Made by a program: the position numbers and the translations under genes. Shown here one piece after another: positions 61,801 through 64,000 of a stretch of 64,000 bases of DNA. Source of the DNA: Colius striatus (lineage: Eukaryota; Chordata; Aves; Coliiformes; Coliidae); contig NC_084765.1 in the NCBI RefSeq assembly GCF_028858725.1, positions 10,061,501 to 10,125,500 on the forward strand. The letters are read 5' to 3'. Numbering within the stretch: the first letter of the stretch is position 1; each line of letters starts with the position of its first letter. The notes under the pieces are model-generated. The model did not search any database and was not told the origin of the DNA. It saw only the letters and a list, made by a program, of their open reading frames with translations.

Positions 61801-62757
61801 CTGCCTCCTCAAGAATGATGGGGAACCTTTGATTGCCACTAGAACAGCCCAGAAACTTCATCAGCAGCTGTTAATGTATGGAGTATGGCAAGAGACATAG
61901 CATGACATGAATCATCTTTAGTTGGTTAACAGCTGTCCTCATTTATTGCAGGTGTAAGATTACGCTGTTAGCTGTGCCTGGCCCAGAGATTGGAGACTGG
62001 GCTTAGTACAGCTTGCTGTGGTGTTTTGGGATTGTTCTGAGTCTAGAGCAGATATTGTGTGACAGCTGATAAGAAGTGATATACTGGTCCACAACTAGCA
62101 AAATTCTTGAATGAAGTTAAATTTTTATCTAATGAAAAAATGCAAAAAGTGAAAAGTCACGCCTCCTCTGAGGGGAAATAATTTCATTTATTTGCTATAT
62201 TATGTTCCTTTTGTCTCTTTTTTTAATATTTAATAATGTCTTACCTTCCTTGTTTTGTTCACTACACCATAGTATGATCAGAATCCAATAGCACTTCCAT
62301 CACCTGTGAAGGGATGTTTTCTGTCCTGCCCTTGACCTTCCAGTGCTGCCTCTGTAGCTCCTTTAGAAATCTTTGGGCTCTTTTCTTTTAGCAACTTGAG
62401 CTCAGTAACAGGCTGTTTGGTGAGACAATGTGGACAGATACACTGAGTAGACACTGAAATTGCTGGGTACCTGAAACTTAATATTCTGTCTTCATGCTGC
62501 TGTTATCTTGAAATCTATTCTGCAGTGCAGATGTGTTCTCTGTATAACATTTTTGTTTTGTTTTCTTCATAAATTTTCTCTGCTCAACTGGTGTTTTCTA
62601 ACCAAGGTACTATTTTTAACATGATATCCTGTGTTTCCTGAGGCAAAGGCAGAGATCTTTAGGAGCCAAAACCGTTGACTGTAATTATTATAGCTCTTCA
62701 GCACCTCCTTTACTTGGCTTTGAAAATGAATAAATGAGAAATAAATATTCTGAGTTC

Positions 62758-62772
62758 TTTTTTTTTTTTTTT
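62758..62772 (+). repeat. T15 homopolymer in GALNT18 intron 1
   Basis: A run of 15 T with no attached element recognised. Confidence 0.9.
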
Positions 62773-64000
62773 ATAATATGAAGATGGAAGGTCCTGGTTG
62801 CTACCTTGAAACTCCCTGCCTTTGAAATGCCAGAATATGTCTTTTCAAGTCCATAATGGATTCTTAATATATCCTCAAATTATATAATTTTGAAAATGTG
62901 TTATTTCTATCACAATAATACTGTGGCAGCTAGCTGAAATCCCAGCTGTCTTGTGATCAGTGCTGTGCAAATATCTAGCAGAACCCTTGACTCAGAGATC
63001 TTAGTCTCCATGCATAAGGTCTGCAGGAGCTGGGCAGAGGAGAGGGATATAAAGAATTGATATGGCCAAATCTATGCAGACTGTTGGTGGTAGGTTTGAC
63101 ACTCTGATGGGGTCGCTCAGATGAATCAGACAAAAGGTTTTCTCCTCTCCAATTAGCAACAGCCCAGAGAATGTGTGAATCCTGCAGTAGGCAAATGTCA
63201 CAATGTCATGTAGTAGCCATGTTTCTTCTCCCACTGCAGATCTTGGCCTCACTGGTACAAATTTGAGACTGACATAAGCTCTGAAATAGGAGACTAGGTA
63301 TCTCCCCAACATGCATGTTATAATTTGCACATCTTAAATACCACATATTTGCCTAATTCTCTGCTAGTATCTCAGTGACCTTGTGTCAGTAGTGTCAGTG
63401 GGGGTGTGGAAATCGTGTTGTAGTTTTGGTTTTGCTATTTCCTACCTTCTAAATCAAAATGCGTACTTTAAACATGAATGTTTCAATTTTCCTTTTATTA
63501 GAGCTGTCACAGGTGATCTCTGAGAAAAGAGGATTTCTATAAGAAGCTTTCTGAAGAATATAAGAAAAAGAGATACTATTTCTGTTTTTTTCTTCATAGA
63601 TAAATGATCATTCTAGTCTTCATTTTAGGAAGATAATATAGAGTTTTAGCCTGTTATTTGCCCATACATAATCTGGATCTAGCTAGAGGTCTATTCCATG
63701 AATCTTCCAACTAGTGCAGTGAATTACGTGTCCCTGCTTTCATGGTAGATTCAGATTCTTTTGAAGCTTTTCTTTCTGCATCCAGTCATGACTTGCCAAA
63801 GGCTTTACAAAAAGGTTTGGCATGCCGTAGGTAAAAGAAAAACTGACAGATAAAGTTTTCCTGCACATCAGACTCAGTGAGTCTGTACCCATCTATTACA
63901 GGATTATCAATGCAATGAAGTTAAGGTTAGAGAAAACACCTTTTGGGATTTCTCTGTGCACAGAATGCTTGCAGAAGAGAACACAGAATAGTTTTAAAAT

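Larger units (their letters stand above)
55225..64000 (+). other. GALNT18: GALNT18 intron 1 (5' part, runs off the window)
   Basis: It starts with the donor GTACCA after the phase-1 exon. The first 450 bases are the right-hand lobe of the CpG island; the rest is AT-rich and unique. I found no second exon, CR1 or LTR in the 8.8 kb present, though a T15 run lies at 62758-62772. A very long first intron agrees with the large size of this gene in other vertebrates. The acceptor is not in the window. Confidence 0.85.

Overview
The window is nuclear DNA from a bird, or a close sauropsid relative. The evidence is several 5'-truncated CR1 LINE copies ending in the ATTCTRTG-type octamer, a solo LTR of an avian-type endogenous retrovirus, a second ERVL-like LTR fragment, an AT-rich unique background and CpG islands. 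There is no bacterial gene organisation, no CRISPR array and no recognisable tRNA or rRNA.

One protein-coding gene is firmly recognised: coding exon 1 of GALNT18 (polypeptide N-acetylgalactosaminyltransferase 18), + strand, 54990-55224. It encodes 78 residues plus one base and ends at a GT donor (phase 1). It sits between the two lobes of a CpG island (about 54.3-54.75 kb and 55.24-55.7 kb). Everything to its right (55225-64000) is the start of intron 1. Everything to its left (about 54 kb) is upstream intergenic DNA without a recognisable protein gene.

Left to right: a CR1 3' end (1.1-1.4 kb); a short CR1 scrap (6.0 kb); an antisense CR1 (7.5-7.8 kb); a CR1 tail (9.6 kb); an ERVL-like LTR fragment (11.85 kb); a 1 kb CR1 with decayed ORF2 (13.3-14.4 kb); an old amniote-type LINE relic (17.6-18.8 kb) with a complete solo LTR at its right edge, flanked by a perfect 5-bp duplication (18.8-19.75 kb); another old LINE relic (23.9-24.2 kb); an orphan CpG island (26.6-26.95 kb) with good splice donors on both strands nearby; a 60-80 bp repeat present twice (27.9 and 29.3 kb); a younger CR1 with a long but frameshifted ORF2 tail (30.1-31.0 kb); a CR1 3' end (35.2-35.5 kb); and a mostly unique stretch (35.5-54.2 kb) with one further LINE relic (48.8-49.0 kb) and several homopolymer tracts.

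No new multi-gene system is visible. The items most worth a second look are the orphan CpG island at 26.6 kb (possible unannotated or alternative promoter), the out-of-frame upstream ORF overlapping the GALNT18 start codon, and the layering of LINE and LTR insertions. Most open reading frames in the intergenic part lack an ATG or resemble nothing I know, and I treat them as chance.
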